Positions 10,016 through 19,121 of a stretch of DNA of 64,000 nt are shown here, one piece after another. The translations under genes were made by a program, and so were the position numbers. The DNA comes from Paracoccaceae bacterium (GTDB taxonomy: Bacteria > Pseudomonadota > Alphaproteobacteria > Rhodobacterales > Rhodobacteraceae): the NCBI GenBank assembly GCA_020446815.1, contig JAGRDY010000026.1, positions 372,001 through 436,000 of the forward strand, in the 5' to 3' direction. The notes beneath the pieces are model-generated. The model saw nothing but the letters and a program-made list of their open reading frames with translations. It was not told where the DNA came from and made no database searches. Positions within the stretch are counted from its first letter, which is position 1; every line of letters starts with the position of its first letter.

Positions 10016-11809
10016 ATGATCAGACACTTGCTTCCCGGCCTTGCCGCGCTGGCCCTGATCGCCGCAACAGCCGCGAGCCATGCCGAGGGGCTGACCGCCC
10101 GCATCAGCGCCGACAAGATTGCGGTCGGCGACACATTTCAGCTTACGTTGTCTGCCGATGCCGCCAAGCTGACGGTGCCGCCCGATGTTTCGGCGCTGAA
10201 TGCCGATTTCGACATTCTCGGCACATCGCGATCCTCGCAGACGCGGATCATCAACGGGGCGCGATCGGACACGGTTGAATGGGTTCTGACCCTCGCGCCC
10301 CGTGGCAAGGGGCATATGACCATCCCGGTTCTGACCGCCGGGAAAAATACCAGCGAGCCGCTGACCCTTGACGTGGTCGACGCCGCCGACCTGCCGGCGG
10401 ACCGGCAGCAGGGCGGCACCGCTATGTCGGCAACATTGGAACCGGGCAACCATTACGTTCAGCAGGAAATTCCGCTGAGCTTGCGCATCACCACCGGGCC
10501 GGGTTTTCAGGGTGGCTCGGTCACAGCGCCCGAAAGCCCCGATTACATTCTCGAACAACGCGGCGAGGACCGGGTAAGCCAGACAACCGCCAATGGCCAA
10601 CCCTCGACGGTGATCGAGCGCGACTATTTGTTGCGTCCGCAGAAAAGCGGCACGCTGACCATCGCACCCTTCACGCTGCGCGCGACCGAAAGCGATCCGT
10701 CGGCAAGGTCGCCGTTTCCTCAGGACCCGTTCGCAAACTTCTTCGGGCAATCGCCGTTCGGCGCCACCGGATCGCCTTTCGATCGGCTGTTCAATCCGGG
10801 CCATGAGATCGTGGTGCGCACCGCCCCCCTGACCCTGGAAGTCAAGGCCAATCCATCCGCATCCGCCGGTTGGTTCCTGCCTGCCAAGGCGGTCACGCTC
10901 AGCGCGGAGTGGGAGCCCAAGGCCCCCGCCTTCCGTGTCGGCGAGGCGGTCACCCGCCATATCCGCATCCAGGCGCTTGGCGCGACGGAAGTACAGTTGC
11001 CCGACCTCGCGCAGCCCGCCGTCGACGGCGCGCGCGTCTATCTGGACAAATCCGACGCCGGGTCGATCGACACCCCCGACGGTACGGCGGCGATACGCGA
11101 TTTCACCTATTCCGTCGTACCCACCACGGGCGGCAAGGTCACGTTGCCCGCGGTGACGGTGAACTGGTTCGACACCGACGCCGAAACCGCGCGCGTAGCC
11201 ACGCTTGCGGCTGAAACGATCACCGTGTCGGGCGCCGTGGCCGCTGCGCCGGCCAAAGCTGTGGCGCTGCCCGAGCCCGCAGAAATCGCCCCGGCCGCAT
11301 CCATGGGCCGCGGCGGGATGATCGGCTCCGGCTGGATCGCTGCTTTGGCGGTCGCGGTTTTGGTGACCCTGTCCGGCCTGTACCTTGCAAGGCGCCGCCT
11401 TGGCCGCGCACGCAACGCACACGGACAGGACGTGGCGCGCGACCAACGGCCCCGATACGCCCGGCGCAAGGCCGCGCTGCGGAAGGTGGAGGTTGCCTGC
11501 GCGGCAGCCGACCCCAACGCCGCTTATCCCGCGGCGCTGGAATGGCTGCGGGCCGCAAGCCTGGCACGCCGCGTGGAGGATGGATCATTCTGGCGAAATT
11601 CCCCCGATCTGCATGGTGCCTGGAACGATCTCGAGGCGCGGGTCTTTTCCGAACAGACAGAAGGCGGCTGGAACGCACCCTTGTTCTTGCAACACCTTCG
11701 CAGCGCCGACAGGCAGGTCGAGCTGACGGCGCGGCGCCCGACCCGTTCGGCATTGCCGCCGCTTTACGCCTCAAGCCAAGGCGGGCGCGGCCAGAACATG
11801 ACGGCTTGA
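10016..11809 (+). CDS. batD: BatD-family protein
   Basis: Protein of 597 residues with a signal peptide (LLPGLAALALIAATAASHAEG), a long periplasmic beta-rich region typical of BatD (start: ARISADKIAVGDTFQLTLSA; later EWVLTLAPRGKGHMTIPVLT, and VIERDYLLRPQKSGTLTIAP), a transmembrane helix near residues 440-460 (WIAALAVAVLVTLSGLYLA), and a basic cytoplasmic C-terminal domain with YPAALEWLRAASLARRV. It closes the MoxR/DUF58/DUF4381/BatA/BatBC operon. BatD proteins are thought to assemble with BatA/B/C in the periplasm. The ribosome binding site is AGGAGC before the ATG. Confidence 0.9.
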   Translation: MIRHLLPGLAALALIAATAASHAEGLTARISADKIAVGDTFQLTLSADAAKLTVPPDVSALNADFDILGTSRSSQTRIINGARSDTVEWVLTLAPRGKGHMTIPVLTAGKNTSEPLTLDVVDAADLPADRQQGGTAMSATLEPGNHYVQQEIPLSLRITTGPGFQGGSVTAPESPDYILEQRGEDRVSQTTANGQPSTVIERDYLLRPQKSGTLTIAPFTLRATESDPSARSPFPQDPFANFFGQSPFGATGSPFDRLFNPGHEIVVRTAPLTLEVKANPSASAGWFLPAKAVTLSAEWEPKAPAFRVGEAVTRHIRIQALGATEVQLPDLAQPAVDGARVYLDKSDAGSIDTPDGTAAIRDFTYSVVPTTGGKVTLPAVTVNWFDTDAETARVATLAAETITVSGAVAAAPAKAVALPEPAEIAPAASMGRGGMIGSGWIAALAVAVLVTLSGLYLARRRLGRARNAHGQDVARDQRPRYARRKAALRKVEVACAAADPNAAYPAALEWLRAASLARRVEDGSFWRNSPDLHGAWNDLEARVFSEQTEGGWNAPLFLQHLRSADRQVELTARRPTRSALPPLYASSQGGRGQNMTA

Positions 11810-11993
11810 CCACAACCGGTTGCGTGACAGCCTGGCAGGGGGCCACGAAGATCGGGCCGCGCTCAGCCCATTGCAAATCTGGCGGTACATCGGCTTCAAT
11901 CATGTCGCCGATGTAAAGTTCGGGCAAACAGCAGGCGGTTTTGGTTGACTATCTCGTCTTCATCCCGCCAAACCTAGATGAAGGGGAATGCCC

Positions 11994-13133
11994 ATGAGCA
12001 GAGCGAAAGACAACGTCTCGGTTTTGCCGGACCCGAAGGCGGAACAGAATGTTCTCGTGTTGCAGGGTGGCGGTGCGCTGGGGGCCTATCAGGCCGGTGC
12101 CTTCCAACAGCTGAGCGAAGCCGATCTGGACATTGGCTGGGTTGCCGGCATTTCCATTGGCGCGATCAACGCCGCGATCATTTGCGGCAATCCCGCGGAA
12201 CACAGGATCAAACGGCTCGAAGCGTTCTGGGAGCGCGTCAGTTCCTGGCTGACCTCGACCCCATGGATCTGGGGGGCCAGGGCGCGCAACGTGTTCACGG
12301 AATTCGCCGCGGCCGAAGTCATGGCAATCGGCGCGCCAGGCTTTTTCCGCCCGCGCCCGCCCAGCGCGTTCTGGCCGATCGGACATGCGCCCGCGCTCAG
12401 CGTCTATGACACGTCGCCGCTTGAGGCGACGCTTGGCGAACTGGTGGATTTCGATTATCTGAACGGCAAGGGTCCGCGCCTCAGCGTCGGTGCCGTCGAC
12501 ATAGAGAAGGGCAACTTCACCTATTTCGACAGTTCCAAAACCCGCATCGACGCCCGCCACATCATGGCCAGCGGCGCGCTGCCGCCAGGGTTTCCGCCAG
12601 TCGAAATCGACGGACGTTTCTATTGGGATGGCGGGCTGGTTTCCAACACTCCGCTTCAATATGTGATGGAGATCGCGGGCGGCGATCCGCTCTGCGTCTT
12701 TCAGATCGACCTGTTCAACGCACGCGGCGAAATGCCCGACGATCTGGCCGCCGTCCAGCAACGTGAGAAAGACATCCGCTATTCTAGCCGCACACGCCTT
12801 ACCACCGATCGTTTCCGGCACCTGCACGACATCCGCGCCGCCGTCGAGCGGCTGGCGGCGAAACTGCCGGATGCGCTGCAATCGGACCCCGATCTCGCGT
12901 TGTTACGGCAATCGGGGCCGCAATGCCCGATCACCCTGGTTCATCTCATCCACCGCAAGGAAGGGTTCGAAAGCCTCTCGAAAGATTACGAATTCTCGCG
13001 GCAATCGATGATCGAACACTGGGCCGCCGGCATGAAGGATGTCAAGAAGACGCTCGCACACAAGGAATGGAAATCCCGCCAGGTCGGCAAGGCCGGTTTG
13101 CAGGTCTTCGACCTCGGCAAGTCAGAAAAGTGA
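11994..13133 (+). CDS. Patatin-like phospholipase (with DUF3734-type C-terminus)
   Basis: Cytoplasmic patatin of 379 residues. The oxyanion loop is [15 protein letters not shown], the nucleophile elbow [10 protein letters not shown] (GxSxG), and the catalytic Asp lies in [12 protein letters not shown]. The C-terminal 120 residues ([40 protein letters not shown]) are the usual extension of this subfamily. The second ATG is preferred because AAGGGG lies 7 bases upstream; an ATG 6 bases earlier is too close to it. Downstream are acetoacetate decarboxylase and 3-hydroxybutyrate dehydrogenase, so it may act on polyhydroxybutyrate granules or storage lipids (inference). Confidence 0.9.
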   Translation: MSRAKDNVSVLPDPKAEQNVLVLQGGGALGAYQAGAFQQLSEADLDIGWVAGISIGAINAAIICGNPAEHRIKRLEAFWERVSSWLTSTPWIWGARARNVFTEFAAAEVMAIGAPGFFRPRPPSAFWPIGHAPALSVYDTSPLEATLGELVDFDYLNGKGPRLSVGAVDIEKGNFTYFDSSKTRIDARHIMASGALPPGFPPVEIDGRFYWDGGLVSNTPLQYVMEIAGGDPLCVFQIDLFNARGEMPDDLAAVQQREKDIRYSSRTRLTTDRFRHLHDIRAAVERLAAKLPDALQSDPDLALLRQSGPQCPITLVHLIHRKEGFESLSKDYEFSRQSMIEHWAAGMKDVKKTLAHKEWKSRQVGKAGLQVFDLGKSEK

Positions 13134-13146
13134 AAGTGAATCGAAA

Positions 13147-13878
13147 ATGAAAAATGTCCTGCAACAAGCCTTCGCGATGCCGCTGACGAACCCGTCCTAT
13201 CCACGCGGGCCATACCGTTTCATCGACCGGGAGTTTCTGACGATCACCTACCGGACCGACATGGAGGCGCTGCGCCGTGTCGTTCCCGAACCGTTGGAAA
13301 TACCCGAACCGATCGTCAAGTACGAATTCATTCGGATGCCCGATTCGACCGGTTTCGGCGATTACACCGAAAGCGGTCAGGTGATCCCCGTCACCTTGGA
13401 CGGCGTGGCTGGCGGCTATGTCCATGCGATGTTTCTGAACGACGAAGCGCCGATCGCCGGCGGGCGCGAGATCTGGGGCTTTCCCAAGAAACTGGCCGAA
13501 CCGGCGCTTCGCGTCGAAAAGGATACGCTGATCGGCACGCTCAATGTCGGATCGGTCAGGGTTGCGACGGGCACGATGGGCTACAAGCACCACAAGCTGG
13601 ACAGTGGCAAGGTGTTGAAATCGCTCGAGGCGCCGAGTTATCTGCTCAAGATCATCCCGCATGTCGATTGCACACCGCGAATTTGCGAGCTGGTCCGCTA
13701 TTACACGACCGACGTGACGGTCAAAGGCGCCTGGGAAGGACCGGCCGCGCTGGAGCTGCACGCGCATGCCCTGGCGCCCGTGGCCGAGTTGCCCGTGCAC
13801 GAAGTGCTGTCGGCGGTGCATCTTCTGACCGATCTGACGCTGGGCCTGGGCGAAGTGATGCACGATTATCTGGCCTGA
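13147..13878 (+). CDS. adc: Acetoacetate decarboxylase
   Basis: Acetoacetate decarboxylase of 243 residues, converting acetoacetate to acetone and CO2. Family hallmarks: the Schiff-base region [13 protein letters not shown], the preceding glycine-rich [14 protein letters not shown], and the C-terminal [19 protein letters not shown]. The start at 13147 gives the standard N-terminus of about 15 residues before [13 protein letters not shown]; the frame is open upstream inside the patatin gene. It lies 13 bases after the patatin gene. With 3-hydroxybutyrate dehydrogenase two genes on, it forms a ketone-body branch: 3-hydroxybutyrate to acetoacetate to acetone. Confidence 0.95.
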   Translation: MKNVLQQAFAMPLTNPSYPRGPYRFIDREFLTITYRTDMEALRRVVPEPLEIPEPIVKYEFIRMPDSTGFGDYTESGQVIPVTLDGVAGGYVHAMFLNDEAPIAGGREIWGFPKKLAEPALRVEKDTLIGTLNVGSVRVATGTMGYKHHKLDSGKVLKSLEAPSYLLKIIPHVDCTPRICELVRYYTTDVTVKGAWEGPAALELHAHALAPVAELPVHEVLSAVHLLTDLTLGLGEVMHDYLA

Positions 13879-13896
13879 GAGAGACAGAGAGAGACA

Positions 13897-14259
13897 ATGC
13901 TGGAACACATCTCACCGACACCGCAGAACGTGCTTGCCGTCAAGGCGGTGGGCAAGATCACCGAAGAAGACTATCGCAGCGTGCTGATCCCCGCCATCGA
14001 AGATCAGATCGCGGCACAGGGAAAGGCCCGGTTCGTCTATGTGATCGGCCCCGAATTCGACAGTTTCGCGCTGGGCGCAATGGTACAGGACGCATTGCTT
14101 GGCTTGCACCACTGGCGCGATCTCGAAAGGCTTGCCGTCGTCACCGACCGGGACTGGATCGCCAATGCAATGCGCCTGTTCGCACCGCTCATTCCCGCGC
14201 AGACGCGGATTTTTGACGCCGGCCAACTGAACGAGGCGCTGGCCTGGGCGGCCGCCTGA
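13897..14259 (+). CDS. SpoIIAA/STAS-like protein
   Basis: Small soluble protein of 120 residues that matches SpoIIAA-like (STAS-fold) proteins: a first strand [20 protein letters not shown], a central strand [20 protein letters not shown], and [20 protein letters not shown]. It sits between decarboxylase and dehydrogenase, with spacings of 18 and 35 bases. The purine-rich GAGAGAGACAGAGAGAGAC just before the ATG serves as ribosome binding region. Proteins of this family are common beside lipid or PHB genes; a lipid-binding role is possible but not shown. Confidence 0.82.
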   Translation: MLEHISPTPQNVLAVKAVGKITEEDYRSVLIPAIEDQIAAQGKARFVYVIGPEFDSFALGAMVQDALLGLHHWRDLERLAVVTDRDWIANAMRLFAPLIPAQTRIFDAGQLNEALAWAAA

Positions 14260-14294
14260 CACGCACCACCAATTCACACGCAAGGAGAAGGAAA

Positions 14295-15077
14295 ATGAAT
14301 CTCAAGGATAAAGTCTGCATCATCACCGGCGCCGCCAGCGGTATCGGCCATGGCATCGCCGCGCGGTTCATCGCGGACGGCGCGAAGGTGGTCATTGCCG
14401 ATCTGAAGCTTGACGCGGCACAAGCGACCGCCGATGCGCTGACCGCCAAAGGGCCGGGCAAGGCCATCGCCGTCGAAATGAATGTCACCGACGAGAGCCA
14501 GGTCAATGCGGGCGTCGCGACGGTCGTCAAGCAATGGGGAAAGATCGACGTGCTGGTGTCGAACGCGGGCATCCAGATCGTCCATCCCATGCAGGATTTT
14601 CCCTTCAACGAATGGAAAAAGCTGCTTTCCATCCACCTCGACGGGGCGTTTCTGACCACCAAGGCCTGCCTGCCGCATATGTACAAGGCCGGGTCGGGGT
14701 CGATCATCTTCATGGGGTCTGTCCACTCGAAAGAAGCTTCGCCGCTGAAATCGGCCTATGTGACGGCCAAGCACGGGCTTCTGGGGCTTGCCCGGGTCAT
14801 TTCCAAGGAAGGCGCGGCGCACGGTGTGCGGGCAAACGTCATCTGCCCCGGCTTCGTCAAGACGCCGCTCGTGGAAAAGCAGATCCCCGAACAGGCGCGC
14901 GATCTGGGCATTTCCGAAAAAGAGGTCGTTGACAAGGTGATGCTGGGCGATACCGTCGATCAGGAATTCACAACCATCGAGGATGTGGCCGAGATAGCCC
15001 ATGTCTTTGCCGCCTTCCCCACCAACGCCCTGACGGGCCAGTCGCTGGTTGTCAGCCACGGCTGGTACATGAACTGA
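14295..15077 (+). CDS. bdhA: 3-hydroxybutyrate dehydrogenase
   Basis: Short-chain dehydrogenase of 260 residues. The NAD-binding motif is [10 protein letters not shown] (Rossmann TGxxxGxG), the NAG motif is VSNAGIQ, and the catalytic set is Ser in [11 protein letters not shown] with Tyr/Lys in YVTAKHG. The pattern [20 protein letters not shown] and the ending [15 protein letters not shown] are typical of D-3-hydroxybutyrate dehydrogenases. It oxidises 3-hydroxybutyrate to acetoacetate with NAD, a step in PHB breakdown. AAGGAGAAGG precedes the ATG. Confidence 0.95.
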   Translation: MNLKDKVCIITGAASGIGHGIAARFIADGAKVVIADLKLDAAQATADALTAKGPGKAIAVEMNVTDESQVNAGVATVVKQWGKIDVLVSNAGIQIVHPMQDFPFNEWKKLLSIHLDGAFLTTKACLPHMYKAGSGSIIFMGSVHSKEASPLKSAYVTAKHGLLGLARVISKEGAAHGVRANVICPGFVKTPLVEKQIPEQARDLGISEKEVVDKVMLGDTVDQEFTTIEDVAEIAHVFAAFPTNALTGQSLVVSHGWYMN

Positions 15078-15092
15078 ACGGAGTGGATTGAA

Positions 15093-15485
15093 ATGTCGGG
15101 TAAATATTACATCGCCCGCACCCTTGCGGGGGCTGAATTCGATGACGCGGTGGCGCGGACAATGGACGCGCTCGGCACCGAGGGTTTCGGTGTTTTGAGC
15201 GACATAGACGTGGCCGCAACGCTGAAAAAGAAGCTTGGCGAGGAGATGCGCCCCTACCGCATTCTCGGGGCCTGCAATCCCGCGCTTGCCCACAAGGCGC
15301 TGTCGGCCGAAGACAAGATCGGCGTGATGCTGCCGTGCAATGTCATCGTTCAGGCCGTCGATGGCGGTGTCGAGGTTGCCGCCGTGAACCCGGAGGTCGC
15401 CATGGCCCGTGTTGATAACCCCGCCCTCGCCCCGCTGGCAGAAGAGGTGCGCAGCCGGCTGAGGCGCGTCATCGACGCGCTTTGA
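15093..15485 (+). CDS. DUF302 protein
   Basis: Protein of 130 residues of the DUF302 family: a ferredoxin-like fold with ARTMDALGTEGFGVLSDIDV, the helix LKKKLGEEMRPYRILGACNP, and LPCNVIVQAVDGGVEVAAVN. It carries two conserved cysteines (ACNP, LPCN) seen in this family. It starts 15 bases after bdhA, so it is probably in the same transcript. Function unknown; homologues accompany redox and stress genes. Confidence 0.9.
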   Translation: MSGKYYIARTLAGAEFDDAVARTMDALGTEGFGVLSDIDVAATLKKKLGEEMRPYRILGACNPALAHKALSAEDKIGVMLPCNVIVQAVDGGVEVAAVNPEVAMARVDNPALAPLAEEVRSRLRRVIDAL

Positions 15486-15545
15486 GCGCCGGCCGGCTCG
15501 ATCCGGCCCCTCGCTCGCCGCGGACCCAATCTGAAAGGAAACAGA

Positions 15546-16070
15546 ATGTCTGAACTCATCGTCATCGGGTACGATACACCCGACGAGGCCGAAGCCGCCC
15601 GCAAGGCGTTGCTGGGCATGTCACGCGAATATCTTGTCGATGTCGCCGACGCCGTGGTCGCCACCGCCGACAAGGACGGCACGATCAAGCTCAATCAGAT
15701 GGTCAACCTGTGGACCGCCGGCGCCGCTGGCGGCGCTTTCTGGGGGCTCCTGATCGGGTTCATCTTCTTCAACCCGCTTCTTGGCGTCGCGGTCGGCGCC
15801 GGCGCAGGCGCGCTGTCGGGCGCGCTGACCGATTTCGGCATCAACGACAAATTCATGAAGGACGTCGCCAACGTGCTGCAACCTGGACAGGCGGCGCTTT
15901 TCATGATGGTCAGCGCCACAGCGTCGGACCGGGTCGTCGAGCGCCTGGCGGAAAAGGGCGGGCGCATTCTGAGAACCAACCTGGATCGCGACGCCGAGAG
16001 CCGCCTGCGTCAGGAATTCGAGCAGGCCCATGCAAGAGAGACCGCTTTTCACGAGGAGAAAAAGCAATGA
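15546..16070 (+). CDS. DUF1269 membrane-associated protein
   Basis: Protein of 174 residues of the DUF1269 family. The N-terminal part reads ELIVIGYDTPDEAEAARKAL; a glycine-rich hydrophobic hairpin follows at about residues 55-95 (GGAFWGLLIGFIFFNPLLGV and VGAGAGALSGALTDFGIND); the C-terminal strand FMMVSATASDRVVERL resembles a ferredoxin-like domain. AAAGGAAACAG is the ribosome binding site. It overlaps the DUF3096 gene by 4 bases. Function unknown. Confidence 0.9.
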   Translation: MSELIVIGYDTPDEAEAARKALLGMSREYLVDVADAVVATADKDGTIKLNQMVNLWTAGAAGGAFWGLLIGFIFFNPLLGVAVGAGAGALSGALTDFGINDKFMKDVANVLQPGQAALFMMVSATASDRVVERLAEKGGRILRTNLDRDAESRLRQEFEQAHARETAFHEEKKQ

Positions 16071-16216
16071 CTACCGTCGTCGTTGTTCAACCGTTGCTTG
16101 CGCTGATCGCAGGCCTGATGATTCTGGTATTTCCGCGTTTCCTGAACTATGTGATCGCGGCCTTCCTGATCCTGTTCGGACTTGCGGGATTGTTTCCCAA
16201 TCTGATCGGCGGGTAA
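16067..16216 (+). CDS. DUF3096 small membrane protein
   Basis: A 49-residue protein with almost only hydrophobic residues: two short transmembrane helices (VQPLLALIAGLMILVFP and NYVIAAFLILFGLAGLF) and a C-terminal PNLIGG. The pattern LLALIAGILILI-P-LLNYIVA-YLI is that of DUF3096. The ATGA overlap with DUF1269 supports translation. The role is unknown, and homologues often sit beside general stress genes. Confidence 0.85.
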   Translation: MTTVVVVQPLLALIAGLMILVFPRFLNYVIAAFLILFGLAGLFPNLIGG

Positions 16217-16312
16217 CTACGGCGCAGGCCATCGTATCGAGCGGGCGGCAGATCACACGATCTGCCGCCTGGTATTAATTTGCCCGATCACAGGGCGCGG
16301 GACAGATAAGTC

Positions 16313-17317
16313 ATGAAGAACATGAAAATACTCTTTCTGCTCATTGCCGTTCTGGCGATTGGCGCCGGGCTTTGGTGGTGGTGGGAACATGAAAAGGTCT
16401 ATCCTTCGACCGATGACGCCTATCTGAAAGCCAATGTGCTGACCATCGGCTCGCTGGTCGGGGGCCGGATCGCCGAGGTTGCGGTTGGCGAAAACGATTA
16501 TGTAAAAGCCGGCGATATTCTCGTGCAGATCGATCCGGCCTCGTTGCAGGCCGCGCTGACAACGGCGCAGGCGCAATACGATCTTGCCTGGCAGAATGCG
16601 GGCGCGTCCGGTTCCGATGTGTCGGCCGCCGCCGCAAGGGTGGCTGGCGCGCGCGCCGCGTTGACCGAGGCCGAGATCAGCTTTGACCGCAATGAACAGT
16701 TGTTCAAACTGGGTGATGTGGCGCAGGTAGCGCTGGATCAGGCGCGCGCGGCGCGCGACAGCGCGCAGGCGGCTGTAAAGGCCGCCGAGGCCGCGCTTGC
16801 CGCCACACAAAGCCAGGCCGGCAAGATCGGCGATGGCAATGCAGCGGTCCGCGCCGCGCTGGGTGAGCTGGCCCAGGCGCAGATCAATCTGGACGATTCC
16901 CGGATCGTCGCGCCCGCAGACGGCTGGATCGCCAACATCGACCTGCGCCCGGGTCAGGTGGTTGCGCCGAATGCGCCGCTGTTTTCGCTTGTCGAGGATG
17001 GCCATTGGTGGGTCGATGCCAATTTCAAGGAAACCGATCTCGACCGCATCCGCCCCGGCCAGCCCGTGGCGCTGTCGGTGGACATGTATGCCGGTGCGGC
17101 GCTGAGCGGGACCGTCGAAAGCATTGGCGCGGGTTCCGGCGCGGTCTTTTCGCTCTTGCCCGCCCAGAACGCGACCGGCAACTGGGTCAAGGTCACCCAG
17201 CGCTTTCCGGTGCGGATCGGGCTGACCGGCAAGCCTGACGATCCGGCCTTGCAGCTGCGCGTCGGCGCAAGCGTCAGCGCAGTTGTCGATACGTCGGGCC
17301 AGGACACCGCGAAATGA
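16313..17317 (+). CDS. emrA: HlyD/EmrA-family membrane fusion protein
   Basis: Periplasmic adaptor of 334 residues for an MFS efflux pump. One N-terminal helix (ILFLLIAVLAIGAGLWWWW) is followed by the standard YPSTDDAYLKANVLTIGSLV start of the lipoyl half, a helical hairpin (about 95-175, very Ala-rich), and the second lipoyl half with RIVAPADGWIANIDLRPGQV then the beta-barrel (WVDANFKETDLDRIRPGQPV). It overlaps the MFS gene by 4 bases. Gene name by family resemblance, not proven function. Confidence 0.9.
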   Translation: MKNMKILFLLIAVLAIGAGLWWWWEHEKVYPSTDDAYLKANVLTIGSLVGGRIAEVAVGENDYVKAGDILVQIDPASLQAALTTAQAQYDLAWQNAGASGSDVSAAAARVAGARAALTEAEISFDRNEQLFKLGDVAQVALDQARAARDSAQAAVKAAEAALAATQSQAGKIGDGNAAVRAALGELAQAQINLDDSRIVAPADGWIANIDLRPGQVVAPNAPLFSLVEDGHWWVDANFKETDLDRIRPGQPVALSVDMYAGAALSGTVESIGAGSGAVFSLLPAQNATGNWVKVTQRFPVRIGLTGKPDDPALQLRVGASVSAVVDTSGQDTAK

Positions 17318-18855
17318 CGGCAGCCGCCGCCGATCCCGCGCCGCCCACCGCGCAATCGGGGGCGCGCTGGACGATCATTCTGGCGGTCGTACTGACCGCC
17401 GTGCTCGAAGTGCTGGACAGCACTATCGTCAATGTCGCACTGCCGCAGATGCAGGCGGCGTTCGGCATCACCAACGACCAGACGGTCTGGATTCTGACCA
17501 GTTATATCGTGGCTTCGGTCGTGGTCATGCCGCTGACCGGGTTTTTCGTGCGGCGGATCGGCCGGCGACGCCTGATTACCGCGGCGATCATCGGTTTTGC
17601 CAGCTTTTCGGCGCTTTGCGGGCTGTCCTGGAGCGTCGAGATCATCGTGCTTTGCCGTCTTGGTCAGGGCCTTTTCGGCGCTTTCCTGATTCCGCTGTCG
17701 CAGTCGATCCTGTTCGACAGCTTCCCGCGCGACAAGCGCGGCCAGGCGATGGCGCTGTTCGGCCTCGGCGTGGTCGTCGCGCCGGTCCTTGGACCGACAA
17801 TCGGGGCGATCCTGGTCGAGTATTTCTCGTGGCGGGCAGTGTTCTATGTCAATTTGCCGATAGCCGCATTCGCGCTGGTGATGATTTCAGGCGAGTTGAA
17901 AAAAGAGGAAGTCAGGTCGATCAAGGTCGACTGGATCGGCCTTGCCCTGATGGTCGGCGCGATCGGTTCGTTGCAAATGATGCTCGATCTGGGGGAAACC
18001 AAGGACTGGTTCGCCTCGCCGCTGATCCAGATCGCGGCGATCTCTTTCGCGCTTTGCGGCGCCGTATTCCTGATCCGCGGTATCAGCAAATCCGACAACA
18101 TCATCGACTTTTCGCTTTTGGCCGACCGCAGTTTCGCGGGCGCCAACATTGCCATCATGGGTTTTGGCGTTGCAATGTTCGGTTCGATCGCGATCCTGCC
18201 GCTGTTCGTTCAGGGGCTGCTGGGCTATCCGGTGCTGGAAGCGGGGTACCTGTTTATCCCGCGCGGCATCGCCGCAGGTTTTTCGATGGTGATCACCGGA
18301 TCAGTGCTGGTCAACCGTTTCGATCCGCGCCTTCTGGTGGCCATCGGTCTCGTGGTCACAGGCACGGGCAATGTGCAGCTGGGCTTGCTGGATCTCAATG
18401 CGGGCTTTTGGCAACTGGCCTGGCCCGGGGTAATCTCGGGGCTCGGTATGGGGTTGTTCTTCGTGCCCATGTCGACGCTCGCTTTCCAGAATATCGGCCA
18501 GGACCGGCAGGACGAGGCATCCGGCATATACGGCGTGACGCGGTCGATCGGATCGTCGATCGGCATCGCGATCGTCGGATGGCAGGTAGCCAGCCGCATG
18601 CAGTTCCACTGGTCGGTGCTGTCATCGGGGGTGACGCCGTTCAACCCCGCCGTCACAAGCTATTTGTCACCGCTAGGGCTTGATCCGCTAACCCCTGCCG
18701 GCGCCGGGCAACTGGCCGGCCAGGTGCAGGCGCAGGCCACCATGCTTGCCTTTCAGGATGCCTTCTGGCTGACCGGCATCGCCGCATTCGCGATGCTGCC
18801 TGTCGTGTTGATCCTTCAGCGCCCGCCAAAGGCGGCGGCCCGGCCCGCGCCCTAG
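17314..18855 (+). CDS. emrB: MFS multidrug efflux transporter, DHA2/EmrB type
   Basis: Major facilitator of 513 residues with 14 predicted helices. DHA2 marks: LDSTIVNVALPQMQAAFGIT in helix 1, WILTSYIVASVVVMPLTGFF, the loop motif RRIGRRRLI, and motif C in ALFGLGVVVAPVLGPTIGA. The C-terminal part has the usual QDAFWLTGIAAFAMLPVVLI. Together with the overlapping adaptor gene it would form a tripartite pump with an outer-membrane channel encoded elsewhere. No dedicated regulator is adjacent. Substrate unknown. Confidence 0.93.
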   Translation: MTAAAADPAPPTAQSGARWTIILAVVLTAVLEVLDSTIVNVALPQMQAAFGITNDQTVWILTSYIVASVVVMPLTGFFVRRIGRRRLITAAIIGFASFSALCGLSWSVEIIVLCRLGQGLFGAFLIPLSQSILFDSFPRDKRGQAMALFGLGVVVAPVLGPTIGAILVEYFSWRAVFYVNLPIAAFALVMISGELKKEEVRSIKVDWIGLALMVGAIGSLQMMLDLGETKDWFASPLIQIAAISFALCGAVFLIRGISKSDNIIDFSLLADRSFAGANIAIMGFGVAMFGSIAILPLFVQGLLGYPVLEAGYLFIPRGIAAGFSMVITGSVLVNRFDPRLLVAIGLVVTGTGNVQLGLLDLNAGFWQLAWPGVISGLGMGLFFVPMSTLAFQNIGQDRQDEASGIYGVTRSIGSSIGIAIVGWQVASRMQFHWSVLSSGVTPFNPAVTSYLSPLGLDPLTPAGAGQLAGQVQAQATMLAFQDAFWLTGIAAFAMLPVVLILQRPPKAAARPAP

Positions 18856-18900
18856 CGCGGCGCGTTCTTGCCGGTTTGCCTTCTGTCAGCGTGGTTGGCC

Positions 18901-18920
18901 ATTGCCGCAGGCGCGGCAAT
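18901..18920. terminator. Hairpin downstream of the efflux operon
   Basis: ATTGCCGC-AGGC-GCGGCAAT, an 8-bp perfect stem 45 bases after the emrB stop. It has no T-tract, so it is at best a weak or Rho-assisted terminator. Confidence 0.35.
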
Positions 18921-19020
18921 CGCCCGGTTGCGGTGCGAGGGATCCGTTGTCAAAGCGCGGCGATGCGCGGCAGCGGGGCCAGGAACGGTTTCGCGCCAGC
19001 CCGTTCATTACCTTCATGCC

Positions 19021-19046
19021 AAAAAAAGGGTGCCGAGGCACCCTTT
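19021..19046 (-). terminator. Rho-independent terminator (minus strand)
   Basis: On the minus strand: AAAGGGTGC, a CTCG loop region, GCACCCTTT, then a T-run of seven. A strong intrinsic terminator for leftward transcription. It stands behind another hairpin at 19077-19102, giving tandem terminators after the periplasmic-repeat gene. Confidence 0.85.
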
Positions 19047-19076
19047 CTTCGCAACGATCATAGAGAGAGAGAGAGA

Positions 19077-19102
19077 AAACCGGGGGCATCCGCCCCCGGT
19101 TT
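19077..19102 (-). terminator. First terminator of the periplasmic-repeat gene
   Basis: An 11-bp stem built on ACCGGGGGC / GCCCCCGGT with a 4-base loop, 19 bases after the stop codon of the minus-strand gene. The T-tract is short and runs into a (CT)7 dinucleotide repeat. Confidence 0.7.
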
Positions 19103-19121
19103 CGGCTTCAACCTGCCTCGG

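Noticed and set aside
11810-11993. Possible minus-strand gene fragment starting near 11925 (PELYIGDMIEADVPPDLQW)
   Set aside because: It looks protein-like for about 35 codons but runs into the batD antisense and has no start with a ribosome binding site; possibly a remnant, not supportable.
19062-19075. (AG)7 dinucleotide repeat
   Set aside because: Too short to call a meaningful repeat; it is simply the sequence between two terminators.
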